Source of the DNA: Acetivibrio ethanolgignens
GTDB taxonomy: Bacteria; Bacillota; Clostridia; Lachnospirales; Lachnospiraceae
Length of the DNA stretch: 64,000 bases
Reading direction: 5' to 3'
Assembly: GCF_001461035.1 (NCBI RefSeq)
Contig: NZ_LNAM01000001.1
Location: 69,774-133,773, forward strand
Shown here: positions 17,151 through 26,475 of the stretch, piece by piece
How the letters are laid out: each line of letters starts with the position of its first letter
Position numbering within the stretch: position 1 is the stretch's first letter
Made by a program: the position numbers and the translations under genes
Notes under the pieces: model-generated
Seen by the model: only the letters and a program-made list of their open reading frames with translations
The model's database searches: none
Told to the model about the DNA's origin: nothing

Positions 17151-18254
17151 ATGAATATAGTAATTGCAATTTTAATATTTACGGTGATTATCGTAATTCA
17201 TGAGCTGGGACACTTTCTTCTAGCAAAGAAGAATGGTGTGGGAGTTATTGAATTTTCTGTGGGCATGGGCACGAGAATTATCACTCTGGCTAAGACAAAG
17301 GAAGGAATTAAGACCGCATTTTTTATCTCTCAAGAGAATTTTGAGAACCGGGAGGATTGGCAGGATGTTACTAAATATTCCTGGAAGCTGTTTCCAATCG
17401 GGGGTTCCTGTATGATGCTGGGAGAGGACGAGGCAAACCCTTCTTTGGATGCCTTTAATAATAAGGGGGTCTGGGCGAGAATTTCCGTTATCTTTGCAGG
17501 TCCGTTTTTTAACTTTATTTTGGCCTTTGTACTTTCTTTTATTATTATTGGAATTGCCGGATATGATAAGCCGGTAATTGGACAGCTGGAGCCGGGGATG
17601 CCGATGGAGGAGGCTGGTTTTCAGGTGGGAGAGGTGATTAAGGAGATAAATGGGAAAAACATTGTTATCTCCCGGGACATTTCCAGTGTTATGCAGTTTC
17701 AGCCTTTATCCGGGGAGCCGGTAGAAATTATATCTGTCCGTGATGGGGAAGAGCATACAACGCTAGTGACTCCGGTAAAGGATGAAAATGGAAGCTACCG
17801 TCTGGGCTTTGGCTATGGAGGCACTTATGAAAAGGCAAATCCTATTGAATTAGTAAAATATAGTCTGACGGAGGTAAGATACTGGATTGAATTGACAATC
17901 AAGAGTCTAGGACAGCTGATTACCGGAAAGGTCAGTGCTAAGGAGATATCCGGGCCAGTTGGTATTGTAAATATGGTAGGAACAGCAGTGGATGCAGGTA
18001 AAAGCTATGGGCTTTTAAATGTCGTTGCCGTTATTTTAAGAATGAGCATCTTAATTAGTGCCAACCTTGGTGTTATGAACCTTCTGCCGATACCGGCACT
18101 GGATGGTGGACGTCTGGTCTTTCTTTTGATTGAAGCCCTCCGGGGCAAGCCGGTAGACCGGGAAAAGGAAGGAATGGTACACTTTGCCGGACTGGTAGTG
18201 CTGATGCTTTTCATGGTATTCGTAATGTACAATGATATTGCAAGGATTTTATAG
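17151..18254 (+). CDS. rseP: RIP-family zinc metalloprotease RseP/RasP
   Basis: Intramembrane site-2 protease. The zinc motif HELGH is at residues 17-21 in the first membrane helix; one PDZ-like domain lies near 140-220 ([10 protein letters not shown]). The second active-site motif [13 protein letters not shown] lies near 305-317. The other membrane helices are a segment near 115-140 and the C-terminal [12 protein letters not shown]. 367 aa. It normally cuts anti-sigma factors or signal-peptide remnants; the substrate here is unknown. Its 3' end is directly followed by the ispG ribosome site. Confidence 0.94.
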   Translation: MNIVIAILIFTVIIVIHELGHFLLAKKNGVGVIEFSVGMGTRIITLAKTKEGIKTAFFISQENFENREDWQDVTKYSWKLFPIGGSCMMLGEDEANPSLDAFNNKGVWARISVIFAGPFFNFILAFVLSFIIIGIAGYDKPVIGQLEPGMPMEEAGFQVGEVIKEINGKNIVISRDISSVMQFQPLSGEPVEIISVRDGEEHTTLVTPVKDENGSYRLGFGYGGTYEKANPIELVKYSLTEVRYWIELTIKSLGQLITGKVSAKEISGPVGIVNMVGTAVDAGKSYGLLNVVAVILRMSILISANLGVMNLLPIPALDGGRLVFLLIEALRGKPVDREKEGMVHFAGLVVLMLFMVFVMYNDIARIL

Positions 18255-18264
18255 GAGAAAAGCT

Positions 18265-19317
18265 ATGTTTCGTGATAATACAAGGGTGGTTTTGATTGGA
18301 GACCGGAAAATCGGTGGTGGTAATCCGATACTGATTCAGTCAATGACAAATACAAAAACGGAGGATGTAGAGGCTACAGTAGCCCAGATTCAGCGACTTA
18401 CTAAGGCTGGCTGCGAAATTATCCGCTGTGCCGTACCAACGGTGGAGGCTGCAAAGGCTTTAAGAGAGATTAAAAAGCAAATATCGATTCCTTTAGTAGC
18501 GGATATTCATTTTGATTATAAGCTGGCGATTGCAGCGATGGAAAACGGTGCAGATAAGATTCGGATTAATCCGGGAAATATCGGTGCCACAGAGCGGGTA
18601 AGGGCTGTGGTAGATGTGGCAAAGGAGCGAAATATTCCGATTCGTGTGGGAGTGAACAGTGGCTCCCTGGAAAAGTCGTTGATCGAAAAATATGGCTGTG
18701 TTACCGCAGAGGGACTGGTAGAAAGTGCTCTGGATAAGGTACACCTCATAGAGGAGATGAATTACGATAATCTGGTTATCAGCATCAAGTCCTCTAATGT
18801 ACCAATGTGTATTAAGGCTCATCAGCTGATTGCAGAGAAAACAAGATATCCTCTGCATGTAGGTATTACAGAGGCTGGTACGCTGTATTCCGGTAATATT
18901 AAATCTGCAGTAGGCCTGGGAGCAATTCTTTCTGCCGGTATTGGCGATACCATCCGGGTATCCTTAACCGGAGCTCCGGAGGAGGAGGTAAAGACAGCAA
19001 AGACGATTTTAAAGACTCTGGGACTTCGCAAGGGTGGTATCGAAGTAGTCTCCTGTCCGACCTGTGGAAGAACACAGATTGATTTGATTGGCCTGGCTAA
19101 TCAGGTAGAGGATATGATTCAGGATTTTGATCTGGATATTAAGGTGGCTGTTATGGGCTGTGTTGTTAATGGTCCGGGAGAGGCAAAGGAAGCTGATATC
19201 GGAATTGCCGGCGGTCATGGTGAGGGACTTTTGATTAAAAAAGGTGAAATTATAAAAAAGGTACCGGAGCAGAAGCTGTTGGAGACTCTGCGACAGGAGC
19301 TTTTACACTGGAAATAG
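18265..19317 (+). CDS. ispG: 4-Hydroxy-3-methylbut-2-enyl diphosphate synthase (flavodoxin/ferredoxin type)
   Basis: Iron-sulfur enzyme of the MEP pathway that converts MEcPP to HMBPP. The [4Fe-4S] cysteines are in CPTCGR (about residue 263) and GCVVNGPGE (about 297); the N-terminal TIM-barrel blocks [21 protein letters not shown] and RINPGNIG are present. 350 aa, the short bacterial form. The ATG at 18265 has AGGAGA nine bases upstream. It is coupled closely to polC. Confidence 0.96.
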   Translation: MFRDNTRVVLIGDRKIGGGNPILIQSMTNTKTEDVEATVAQIQRLTKAGCEIIRCAVPTVEAAKALREIKKQISIPLVADIHFDYKLAIAAMENGADKIRINPGNIGATERVRAVVDVAKERNIPIRVGVNSGSLEKSLIEKYGCVTAEGLVESALDKVHLIEEMNYDNLVISIKSSNVPMCIKAHQLIAEKTRYPLHVGITEAGTLYSGNIKSAVGLGAILSAGIGDTIRVSLTGAPEEEVKTAKTILKTLGLRKGGIEVVSCPTCGRTQIDLIGLANQVEDMIQDFDLDIKVAVMGCVVNGPGEAKEADIGIAGGHGEGLLIKKGEIIKKVPEQKLLETLRQELLHWK

Positions 19318-19326
19318 GTGATTAGG

Positions 19327-22300
19327 ATGTTATTTTTTGAGGCATTTGAAGAGCTGCATGTGGGTGAGGAGCTCCATCGGCTTTTTGAAGAGGCAGAGGT
19401 AGAGCGTGTGGTGGCTTCCAGGAGTCACCACCTTATTAAAATACATATAAAGCACAGGCGGCTTTTATCCTATCGGAATATCAAGACGATGGAATACCAG
19501 ATGAAAAAGCAGCTTTTTTTAGGTACGCCGGAAAGTGTGGCTTTGATTCCGGCCTTTACGCTTTCGGAAAGCTATACTCCAGAAAAGCTGATGCCGATGT
19601 ACTTGGACAGTATGATAGAGGAGCTTAAGGAGGAAAGCATCTTAGAAGCCAATATCTTAAGAAGTGCCGAATGGCATTTTGAAGGGGATGTGCTTCATCT
19701 GACCTGCGAGGACAACTCAGTGATTAAGCAGAAGACCCCGGAGCTAAAGGAGAAGCTTTTATATATCTTTAATGACCGCTGTGGCTTTTCTATCTCGGTT
19801 GTCTATGATTATTATGAGCCAGAGAAAAAGGAAGAGGAGGAGCCGGTATTTTATACTCCTGGACGTCTGATGCAGGAGCGGGGAGAGCTGGCGAGGGAAA
19901 GACTTAAGGGGAATACGGCTTCTTCAGGTGCAGGTAATTTTGAAAATACGGCAGGTGAAGCTTCTGATGATAAGAAAACCTTTGAACCGAAAAAGGTTTC
20001 AGGGGAAAAGCCTGCTTACAAACGGAGTTTCCGTAAGCTGCCGGAGGATCCCGATATCTTTTACGGAAGGCCCTTTGACGGAGAAACGACACCAATCCGT
20101 GATATTCAGGATGAGGTCGGTGAGGTGGTTATCCAGGGAAAGGTAACCTTTGTGGAGGCCAGAGAACTTCGAAATGAAAAGACCCTTTTGATTTTTAATG
20201 TAACGGATTTTACAGACACGATTGCAGGTAAGCTGTTTTTAAAAAATGAGCAGACAGCAGAAGTGACAGAGAAGCTTACAAAAGGAGCCTTTATCCGTCT
20301 GAAAGGAATGGCCTTGCTGGATCGCTATGACCATGAGGTAGGAATCAGTTCGATTGTCGGTATCAAGACGATATCTGATTTTACCTCTGTACGGATGGAC
20401 AATAGTACTGAGAAGCGTGTGGAGCTTCATGCCCATACCCTGATGAGTGATATGGATGCTGTTGTAGACGTTAAAACAATGATAAAGCGTGCCAAGGCCT
20501 GGGGGCATAAGGCCATTGCTATTACGGACCATGGTGTAGTACAGGCCTTTACCGATGCCAGCCATTCCCTGGATAAGGGAGATGATTTTAAAATTATTTA
20601 TGGCTGTGAGGCTTATCTGGTAGACGATTTAAAAAATATCGTGGAAAATGACAGGGGACAGTCTCTGGATGCACCCTGTGTTGTTTTTGATATCGAAACC
20701 ACCGGCTTTGGCCCGGTGAAGGATGCAATTATTGAAATCGGTGCAGTAAAGGTAGTAGATGGACAGATTACGGAAAAATACAGTACCTTTGTTAATCCTG
20801 ACCGGCCGATTCCTTTTGAAATTGAGCAGCTAACCGGTATTAGCGATGAAATGGTGTTGCCTTATCCGATGATAGATAAAATTCTGCCGGAATTTCTGGC
20901 CTTTTGTGAGGGCTGTGTGCTGGTGGCTCACAATGCAGGCTTTGATGTAAGCTTTATTACCCAGAAGGCAAAGATGCTGGGAATCTCTACTGATTTTACT
21001 GTAGTGGATACTGTTGGCATGGCAAGAGCTCTTTTACCAGATTTAAATAAATTTAAGCTGAATGTAGTGGCAAAGGCTCTGGATATTTCTCTGGAAAATC
21101 ATCACCGGGCGGTAGATGATGCCGGAGCCACAGGGGAAATTTTTGTGAAATTCATAGAAATGCTGAAAGAACAGGAAATTTTCACGCTGTCTCAGTTAGA
21201 TGAGCTGAGTAAGGCTTCACCAGAGGTGATTAAAAAGCTTCCAACCCATCATGCTGTAATTCTGGCAAAAAACGATACCGGAAGGATTAATCTCTATAAG
21301 CTGGTTTCGTTGTCTCATATTGATTACTACAGCCGAAGACCCCGGATTCCAAAGAGCGTCTTTGAGGAAAACAGAGAAGGACTTATGATTGGCTCTGCCT
21401 GTGAGGCGGGAGAGCTGTATCAGGCAATTTTAAGAGGACAGTCCCAGGAGGAAATCAATCGCTTAGTAAACTTTTACGATTATCTGGAAATCCAGCCTCT
21501 TGGCAACAACGCCTTCATGGTGCGGGAGGAAAAATATAATGATATACAGTCTGAAGAGGATTTGATTGCGATTAATAAAAAAATCGTTGCCCTGGGAGAG
21601 GAGTTTAACAAGCCTGTAGTAGCGACCTGTGACGTGCATTTTCTTGATCCGGAGGATGAGCTTTACCGTCGTATCATTATGGCAGGTAAGGGCTTTAAGG
21701 ATGCTGATATGCAGGCACCCTTGTATCTTCGGACAACAGAGGAGATGCTTTCAGAATTTTCCTATTTGGGAGAGGAAAAGGCAAGAGAGGTGGTTATCAC
21801 CAACACCAATATAATTGCCGATAGGATTGAGCGGATATCGCCGGTACGGCCGGATAAGTGCCCGCCGGTGATTGAAAATTCAGCTGAGACTCTGACTCAG
21901 ATTTGTTATGATAAGGCTCATTCCATGTATGGGCCGAATTTGCCGGAGATTGTAGAGGCAAGGCTGAAAAAGGAGCTAAATTCCATCATTGGAAATGGCT
22001 TTGCTGTAATGTACATTATTGCCCAGAAGCTGGTTTGGAAGTCCAATGAGGATGGCTATCTGGTGGGCTCTCGTGGCTCAGTAGGCTCCTCCTTTGTGGC
22101 TACTATGTCCGGTATTACAGAGGTAAATCCACTTCCTGCCCACTATTACTGTACCAACTGCTTTTATTCAGATTTTGATTCGGAGGAGGTCAAGGCCTAT
22201 GCCGGCCGTTCCGGCTGCGATATGCCGGATAAGCTGTGTCCGGTCTGTGGAAAGCCTCTTAGTAAGGATGGACATGAGATTCCCTTTGAAACCTTCTTAG

Positions 22301-23754
22301 GCTTTTATGGCGATAAGGAGCCGGATATCGACCTTAACTTCTCTGGTGAATATCAGTGTCATGCCCACGATTATACGGAGGTTATCTTTGGTAAGGGACA
22401 GACCTTCCGTGCAGGAACCATTGGTACACTGGCAGAGAAAACAGCCTATGGCTATGTTTATAAATACTATGAAGAAAGGGAGCAGCACCGGAGACGGGCT
22501 GAGATGGAACGGGAAGCAGAAGGCTGCGTAGGAGTACGCAGGACAACAGGCCAGCATCCGGGTGGAATTATCGTACTTCCCCATGGAGAGGAAATCTATT
22601 CCTTTACACCAGTACAGCATCCGGCCAACGATATGACGACTTCGACGATAACCACCCACTTTGATTATCACTCCATTGATCATAACCTATTAAAGCTTGA
22701 TATTCTCGGTCATGATGATCCTACCATGATTCGTATGCTGGAGGATTTAACCGGAGTAGATGCAAAGTCAATCCGTCTGGATGATGAAAAGGTATTGTCT
22801 CTGTTTGATAATTTGTCAGCACTGGGAATAACGCCGGGAGATTTGGATGGTTGTGATTTGGGAAGTCTTGGAATACCGGAGTTTGGTACAGATTTCGTTA
22901 TGCAGATGCTTAGAGATACAAAACCAAAGACCTTTTCGGATCTGGTGCGTATCTCCGGGCTGTCCCATGGTACGGATGTATGGCTTAACAATGCCCAGTA
23001 TTTCATCAGTCAGGGTAACTGTACGCTGTCCACGGCGATTTGTACCCGTGACGATATTATGACCTTTTTGATTCATACCGGGGTAGAAAATGGACTTGCC
23101 TTTAAAATTATGGAAAGTGTCCGTAAGGGAAAGGGCTTGAAGCCGGAGATGGAGGAGGCCATGCGGGCAGCAGGAGTGCCGGAATGGTACATGGAATCCT
23201 GCCGGCGAATTAAGTATATGTTCCCGAAGGCTCATGCAGCGGCTTATGTTATGATGGCCTTCCGTATTGCCTGGTTTAAGGTATATGAGCCACTGGCCTA
23301 TTATGCAGCTTATTTCAGCATCCGTGCCTCGGCCTTCAACTATGAGCTGATGTGCCAGGGCAGAGAAAAATTAGAGTACTATCTGGCAGATTTCAAACGC
23401 CGTAGTAACGAGCTGAGCAAGAAGGAGCAGGATACTGTAAAGGACATGAAAATCGTCCAGGAAATGTATGCTCGGGGCTTTGAATTCATGCCGATTGATT
23501 TGTATCGTGCCAAGGCCCGGCATTTTCAGATTATTGATGGGAAAATTATGCCATCCTTAAGCTCGATTGATGGTATGGGAGATAAGGCGGCAGAGGCGGT
23601 GGTCGATGCGGCAGCAGAAGGAAAGTTCCTATCCCAGGATGATTTCCGTCAGCGGAGCAAGGTCAGCACGACAATCGTAGATAAGATGGTAGAGCTGGGA
23701 ATTCTGGAGGGACTGCCGATATCAAATCAGATGTCGCTCTTGGATTTTCTGTAA
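19327..23754 (+). CDS. polC: DNA polymerase III alpha subunit, PolC type
   Basis: Gram-positive replicative polymerase, about 1475 aa. Domain order: an N-terminal domain, an OB fold (about 255-345, VVIQGKVTFVEAR), and a PHP domain starting with ELHAHTLMSDMDAVVDV (about 365). The PHP domain is interrupted by a DnaQ-type 3'-5' exonuclease (DIETTG near 455; HNAGFDVSF; HHRAVDDA). The polymerase palm, fingers and zinc site follow (CTNC, CPVCG, EPDIDLNFSGE near 998), then a C-terminal helix-hairpin region. The ATG at 19327 uses AGGTGAT overlapping the ispG end. It is the last gene of the pyrH run. All key motifs are present. Confidence 0.97.
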   Translation: MLFFEAFEELHVGEELHRLFEEAEVERVVASRSHHLIKIHIKHRRLLSYRNIKTMEYQMKKQLFLGTPESVALIPAFTLSESYTPEKLMPMYLDSMIEELKEESILEANILRSAEWHFEGDVLHLTCEDNSVIKQKTPELKEKLLYIFNDRCGFSISVVYDYYEPEKKEEEEPVFYTPGRLMQERGELARERLKGNTASSGAGNFENTAGEASDDKKTFEPKKVSGEKPAYKRSFRKLPEDPDIFYGRPFDGETTPIRDIQDEVGEVVIQGKVTFVEARELRNEKTLLIFNVTDFTDTIAGKLFLKNEQTAEVTEKLTKGAFIRLKGMALLDRYDHEVGISSIVGIKTISDFTSVRMDNSTEKRVELHAHTLMSDMDAVVDVKTMIKRAKAWGHKAIAITDHGVVQAFTDASHSLDKGDDFKIIYGCEAYLVDDLKNIVENDRGQSLDAPCVVFDIETTGFGPVKDAIIEIGAVKVVDGQITEKYSTFVNPDRPIPFEIEQLTGISDEMVLPYPMIDKILPEFLAFCEGCVLVAHNAGFDVSFITQKAKMLGISTDFTVVDTVGMARALLPDLNKFKLNVVAKALDISLENHHRAVDDAGATGEIFVKFIEMLKEQEIFTLSQLDELSKASPEVIKKLPTHHAVILAKNDTGRINLYKLVSLSHIDYYSRRPRIPKSVFEENREGLMIGSACEAGELYQAILRGQSQEEINRLVNFYDYLEIQPLGNNAFMVREEKYNDIQSEEDLIAINKKIVALGEEFNKPVVATCDVHFLDPEDELYRRIIMAGKGFKDADMQAPLYLRTTEEMLSEFSYLGEEKAREVVITNTNIIADRIERISPVRPDKCPPVIENSAETLTQICYDKAHSMYGPNLPEIVEARLKKELNSIIGNGFAVMYIIAQKLVWKSNEDGYLVGSRGSVGSSFVATMSGITEVNPLPAHYYCTNCFYSDFDSEEVKAYAGRSGCDMPDKLCPVCGKPLSKDGHEIPFETFLGFYGDKEPDIDLNFSGEYQCHAHDYTEVIFGKGQTFRAGTIGTLAEKTAYGYVYKYYEEREQHRRRAEMEREAEGCVGVRRTTGQHPGGIIVLPHGEEIYSFTPVQHPANDMTTSTITTHFDYHSIDHNLLKLDILGHDDPTMIRMLEDLTGVDAKSIRLDDEKVLSLFDNLSALGITPGDLDGCDLGSLGIPEFGTDFVMQMLRDTKPKTFSDLVRISGLSHGTDVWLNNAQYFISQGNCTLSTAICTRDDIMTFLIHTGVENGLAFKIMESVRKGKGLKPEMEEAMRAAGVPEWYMESCRRIKYMFPKAHAAAYVMMAFRIAWFKVYEPLAYYAAYFSIRASAFNYELMCQGREKLEYYLADFKRRSNELSKKEQDTVKDMKIVQEMYARGFEFMPIDLYRAKARHFQIIDGKIMPSLSSIDGMGDKAAEAVVDAAAEGKFLSQDDFRQRSKVSTTIVDKMVELGILEGLPISNQMSLLDFL

Positions 23755-23872
23755 ACTTATGAAGAGTAGAAAAAATAGGGAGGAAAATGCTTTGAAATTT
23801 TCTCTGGAATTAAGAATCCGAATGTGGTAAGCTAGTAAAGGATATATTTAGTGCAGGTGAGGAGGTAGCAAT

Positions 23873-24343
23873 ATGAAATGTCCTTTTTGTGGGGAAGAAA
23901 ACACAAGAGTTATTGATTCCAGGCCAACAGAGGATGGGAGCTCCATTCGACGCAGGAGGCAGTGCGATGAGTGCAAGAAGAGATTTACGACATATGAGAA
24001 GGTAGAAGCGATTCCCCTGGTGGTAATTAAGAAAAATCAGGATAGAGAGCCCTATGACCGAACAAAGATTGAATCCGGTATTTTCAGGTCCTGCCATAAG
24101 CGGCCGATTTCTGTAGAGCGGATTAATATGCTTGTGGATGAGATAGAGGCAGCGATTTTTAATCTGGAGGCAAAGGAGATTCCAAGTAGTCAGATTGGAA
24201 TGATTGTTATGGATAAGCTTAAGGATTTTGACCAGGTGGCCTATGTCCGTTTTGCTTCGGTTTACCGGGAGTTTAAGGATGCAAATACCTTTATGGATGA
24301 AATAAAAAAGATACTGGAAATAAGTGACAAAAAGGAGATATAA
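23873..24343 (+). CDS. nrdR: Transcriptional repressor NrdR
   Basis: 156-aa repressor of ribonucleotide reductase genes. The zinc ribbon uses Cys3, Cys6, Cys31 and Cys34 (CPFCG and CDECKKRF), followed by an ATP-cone domain (about 47-137) that senses dATP/ATP. RBS GAGGAGG lies before ATG 23873. No NrdR box or nrd gene is in the window, so its targets are elsewhere. It probably shares a transcript with pepF, whose ribosome site lies inside its last codons. Confidence 0.96.
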   Translation: MKCPFCGEENTRVIDSRPTEDGSSIRRRRQCDECKKRFTTYEKVEAIPLVVIKKNQDREPYDRTKIESGIFRSCHKRPISVERINMLVDEIEAAIFNLEAKEIPSSQIGMIVMDKLKDFDQVAYVRFASVYREFKDANTFMDEIKKILEISDKKEI

Positions 24344-24347
24344 AATA

Positions 24348-26150
24348 ATGGCAGAGGAATTATTAAAGAGAGAGCAGGTAAAAAGGGAAGATACCTGGGC
24401 TATTGAGGATTTATTTGCAACGGAAGAGGAGTTTTTTGATGCGGTAGATAAGCTGGAAAAGCTGATTTCAGAGTTTTCGGTATTTACCGGGGAGTATTTG
24501 AGCCAGGGGGGTACAAAGGTTTTAGAGTATTATAAAAAGCTGGAGGAGGTGTGGCTTCTTCTGGATGATACCTTTGCTTATGCTTCGAGAAATGGAGATG
24601 TAGATACAGCCAATGCCCACTATCAGGAGCTGCGTGGTAAGATGACCAGTGTATACAATAAATTTCTGGAGAAAAATGCACCGATTGAGACCCTTATTGC
24701 TAAAATAGAGGATGCTGCACTGGAGAAGCTTTATGCAGAGGCTCCAGAGCTTAAAAATTATAAGGTAAGCATAGATAATACGAGAAGACTGCGTCCGCAT
24801 ACTCTGACGCCGGAGCTGGAGGAGCTGTTAGCCTCCTCACAGGAGATGGCTGGCGGCACAGAGAAGGCCTTTTCGCTTTTATGTAATGCAGATTTTGAAA
24901 ATCCAACGGTAGCAGATGAAAAGGGTGAGATGGTAAAGGTATCTACCGGACGCTTTGTACCGATGTTGGAGAGCCCGGATGCGAGAGTACGCCGGGATAC
25001 CTTTAAGGCGTATTATGGAAGATATGAACAGTATAAAAATACCTTTGCAGCCTTGTACGAAGGAAAGGTAAAGGCGAATTGCTTTTATGCAAAGGCAAGA
25101 AAATATGATTCTGCTCTGGAGGCGGCGGTTGATGTCAACAATGTGCCAAAGGAGGTTTATTTTAACTTGATTGAGGCCGTTCATGAGTATATGGCTTATC
25201 TGCACCAGTATATGGCTCTCAGAAAGAAGCTTTTAAAGGTAGATGAGCTTCATATGTATGACATATATGTACCAATCGTGGGAGAAATGGATGCTAAGAT
25301 TGATTATCCACAGGCACAGGAGGAAATCAAGGCGGCCCTTAAGGTGTTGGGCGATGAATATGTGGGCCTTTTGGAGGAGGGCTTTACGAACCGCTGGATT
25401 GATAAGTATGAAAATGAAGGAAAACGAAGTGGTGCTTATTCCGCAGGTAATTACAGCCATCATCCATATGTCCTGATGAATTTCCAGCATAATCTGGATT
25501 CTGAGTTTACTTTGGTGCATGAGATGGGACATGCCCTGCATTCCTATTTTTCAGCAAAGAATAATAACATAATGGACAGTGAGTATAAGATTTTCGTAGC
25601 AGAGGTAGCTTCCACCTGTAATGAGGCTCTGCTTATGAACCATCTTTTAAATCATACGGAGGATAAGAAAAAGAGAGCATATCTGATAAATTATTTCATG
25701 GAGCAGTTCAGAACAACCCTGTACCGTCAGACCATGCTTGCAGAGTTTGAAATGCTGACCCATAAGATGGTAGAAGAAGGTAAGTCCCTGACGGCTGAGA
25801 GCTTAAAGAAGCTTTATTATGATTTAAATGTACAGTATTATGGTGAGGACATGGTAGTAGATGAGGAGATTGCCATTGAGTGGGCAAGAATTCCGCATTT
25901 TTATTACAATTTCTATGTATATCAGTATGCTACCAGCTTTGCTGCCTCTATGGCACTCAGCCAGATGATTTTAAAGGAGGGACAGCCGGCAGTTGAGCGG
26001 TATCTTAAGTTTTTATCCGGCGGCTGTACCAAGTCTCCGACAGACCTTCTTAAGGATGCCGGTGTAGATATGACAACCAAGAAGCCAATTCATGAGGCAC
26101 TGCAGATTTTCGGCAGTCTGATTCAGGAAATGGAAGAGCTGATGAAATAA
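24348..26150 (+). CDS. pepF: Oligoendopeptidase F
   Basis: M3-family cytoplasmic zinc peptidase of about 600 aa. The active-site HExxH is HEMGH near residue 389, followed by the downstream glutamate region (FVAEVASTCNEALL). The family N-terminal helical region and the C-terminal FLSGGCTKSPTDLLKDAGVDM are present. ATG 24348 with AAAGGAG is clearly better than the in-frame start eight codons upstream. It degrades short peptides. No transporter or peptide-signal gene is adjacent. Confidence 0.94.
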   Translation: MAEELLKREQVKREDTWAIEDLFATEEEFFDAVDKLEKLISEFSVFTGEYLSQGGTKVLEYYKKLEEVWLLLDDTFAYASRNGDVDTANAHYQELRGKMTSVYNKFLEKNAPIETLIAKIEDAALEKLYAEAPELKNYKVSIDNTRRLRPHTLTPELEELLASSQEMAGGTEKAFSLLCNADFENPTVADEKGEMVKVSTGRFVPMLESPDARVRRDTFKAYYGRYEQYKNTFAALYEGKVKANCFYAKARKYDSALEAAVDVNNVPKEVYFNLIEAVHEYMAYLHQYMALRKKLLKVDELHMYDIYVPIVGEMDAKIDYPQAQEEIKAALKVLGDEYVGLLEEGFTNRWIDKYENEGKRSGAYSAGNYSHHPYVLMNFQHNLDSEFTLVHEMGHALHSYFSAKNNNIMDSEYKIFVAEVASTCNEALLMNHLLNHTEDKKKRAYLINYFMEQFRTTLYRQTMLAEFEMLTHKMVEEGKSLTAESLKKLYYDLNVQYYGEDMVVDEEIAIEWARIPHFYYNFYVYQYATSFAASMALSQMILKEGQPAVERYLKFLSGGCTKSPTDLLKDAGVDMTTKKPIHEALQIFGSLIQEMEELMK

Positions 26151-26151
26151 G

Positions 26152-26325
26152 GAAATTACAGTGGCAGCAGCCGTAGAACCAACTCCCATACGAAAGACAC
26201 CAATAAATAAAAGATCCAGTATGACATTAATTACAGAAGAAGTGATTAATGTCATACTGGAGTGGGTGCTGGCTGTCGCCTACTGACTGCAGGATCCCCA
26301 TGAAAATAGAGTCCCCGGTCAATAC
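26152..26325 (-). pseudogene. Remnant of a MATE-family efflux transporter
   Basis: On the minus strand, two short blocks in different frames match adjacent parts of MATE transporters: MGILQSVGDSQHPL (compare LRAxGDSxxPL) and TLITSSVINVILDLLFIGVF then MGVGSTAAATVIS. A one-base frame shift separates them. Both ends are missing, the left end abutting the pepF stop. Only about 55 codons of a roughly 450-codon gene survive. The block spans a perfect 16-bp inverted repeat (26216-26231 and 26245-26260), which falls within the coding match. The rest of the 325-base gap (26326-26475) holds only the yifB promoter. Confidence 0.6.
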
Positions 26326-26416
26326 AACCAGGGATTTTGATTTTTCTGATGCTGTTTCTTCCATATAAATAGTATCTCTTTAGTATTTTTTTATAGTATA
26401 GCACATTCAGGAGGAA

Positions 26417-26444
26417 TTGACAAATGCAGGACTTATGGTATAAT
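26417..26444 (+). promoter_or_regulatory. Promoter of yifB
   Basis: A consensus TTGACA (26417-26422), a 16-base spacer and TATAAT (26439-26444), with TGG as an extended -10. This is one of the strongest sigma-A promoters in the window. The leader is short (about 25 bases) and shows no clear ribosome site. Confidence 0.8.
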
Positions 26445-26475
26445 GTCGGCATAGGCGATTTCTGACAACAAAGCG

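Noticed and set aside
20422-21200. PHP domain of PolC apparently broken by another domain.
   Set aside because: Insertion of a DnaQ-like exonuclease into the PHP domain is normal for PolC-type polymerases.
23715-23722. GCCGATAT inside polC considered as a sigma-D promoter.
   Set aside because: No TAAA-like box lies 15 bases upstream and it is inside an essential coding gene with no gene starting soon after.
26216-26260. Perfect 16-bp inverted repeat after pepF considered as terminator.
   Set aside because: No T-run follows and the repeat falls within a coding match to MATE transporters, so it is treated as part of that remnant.
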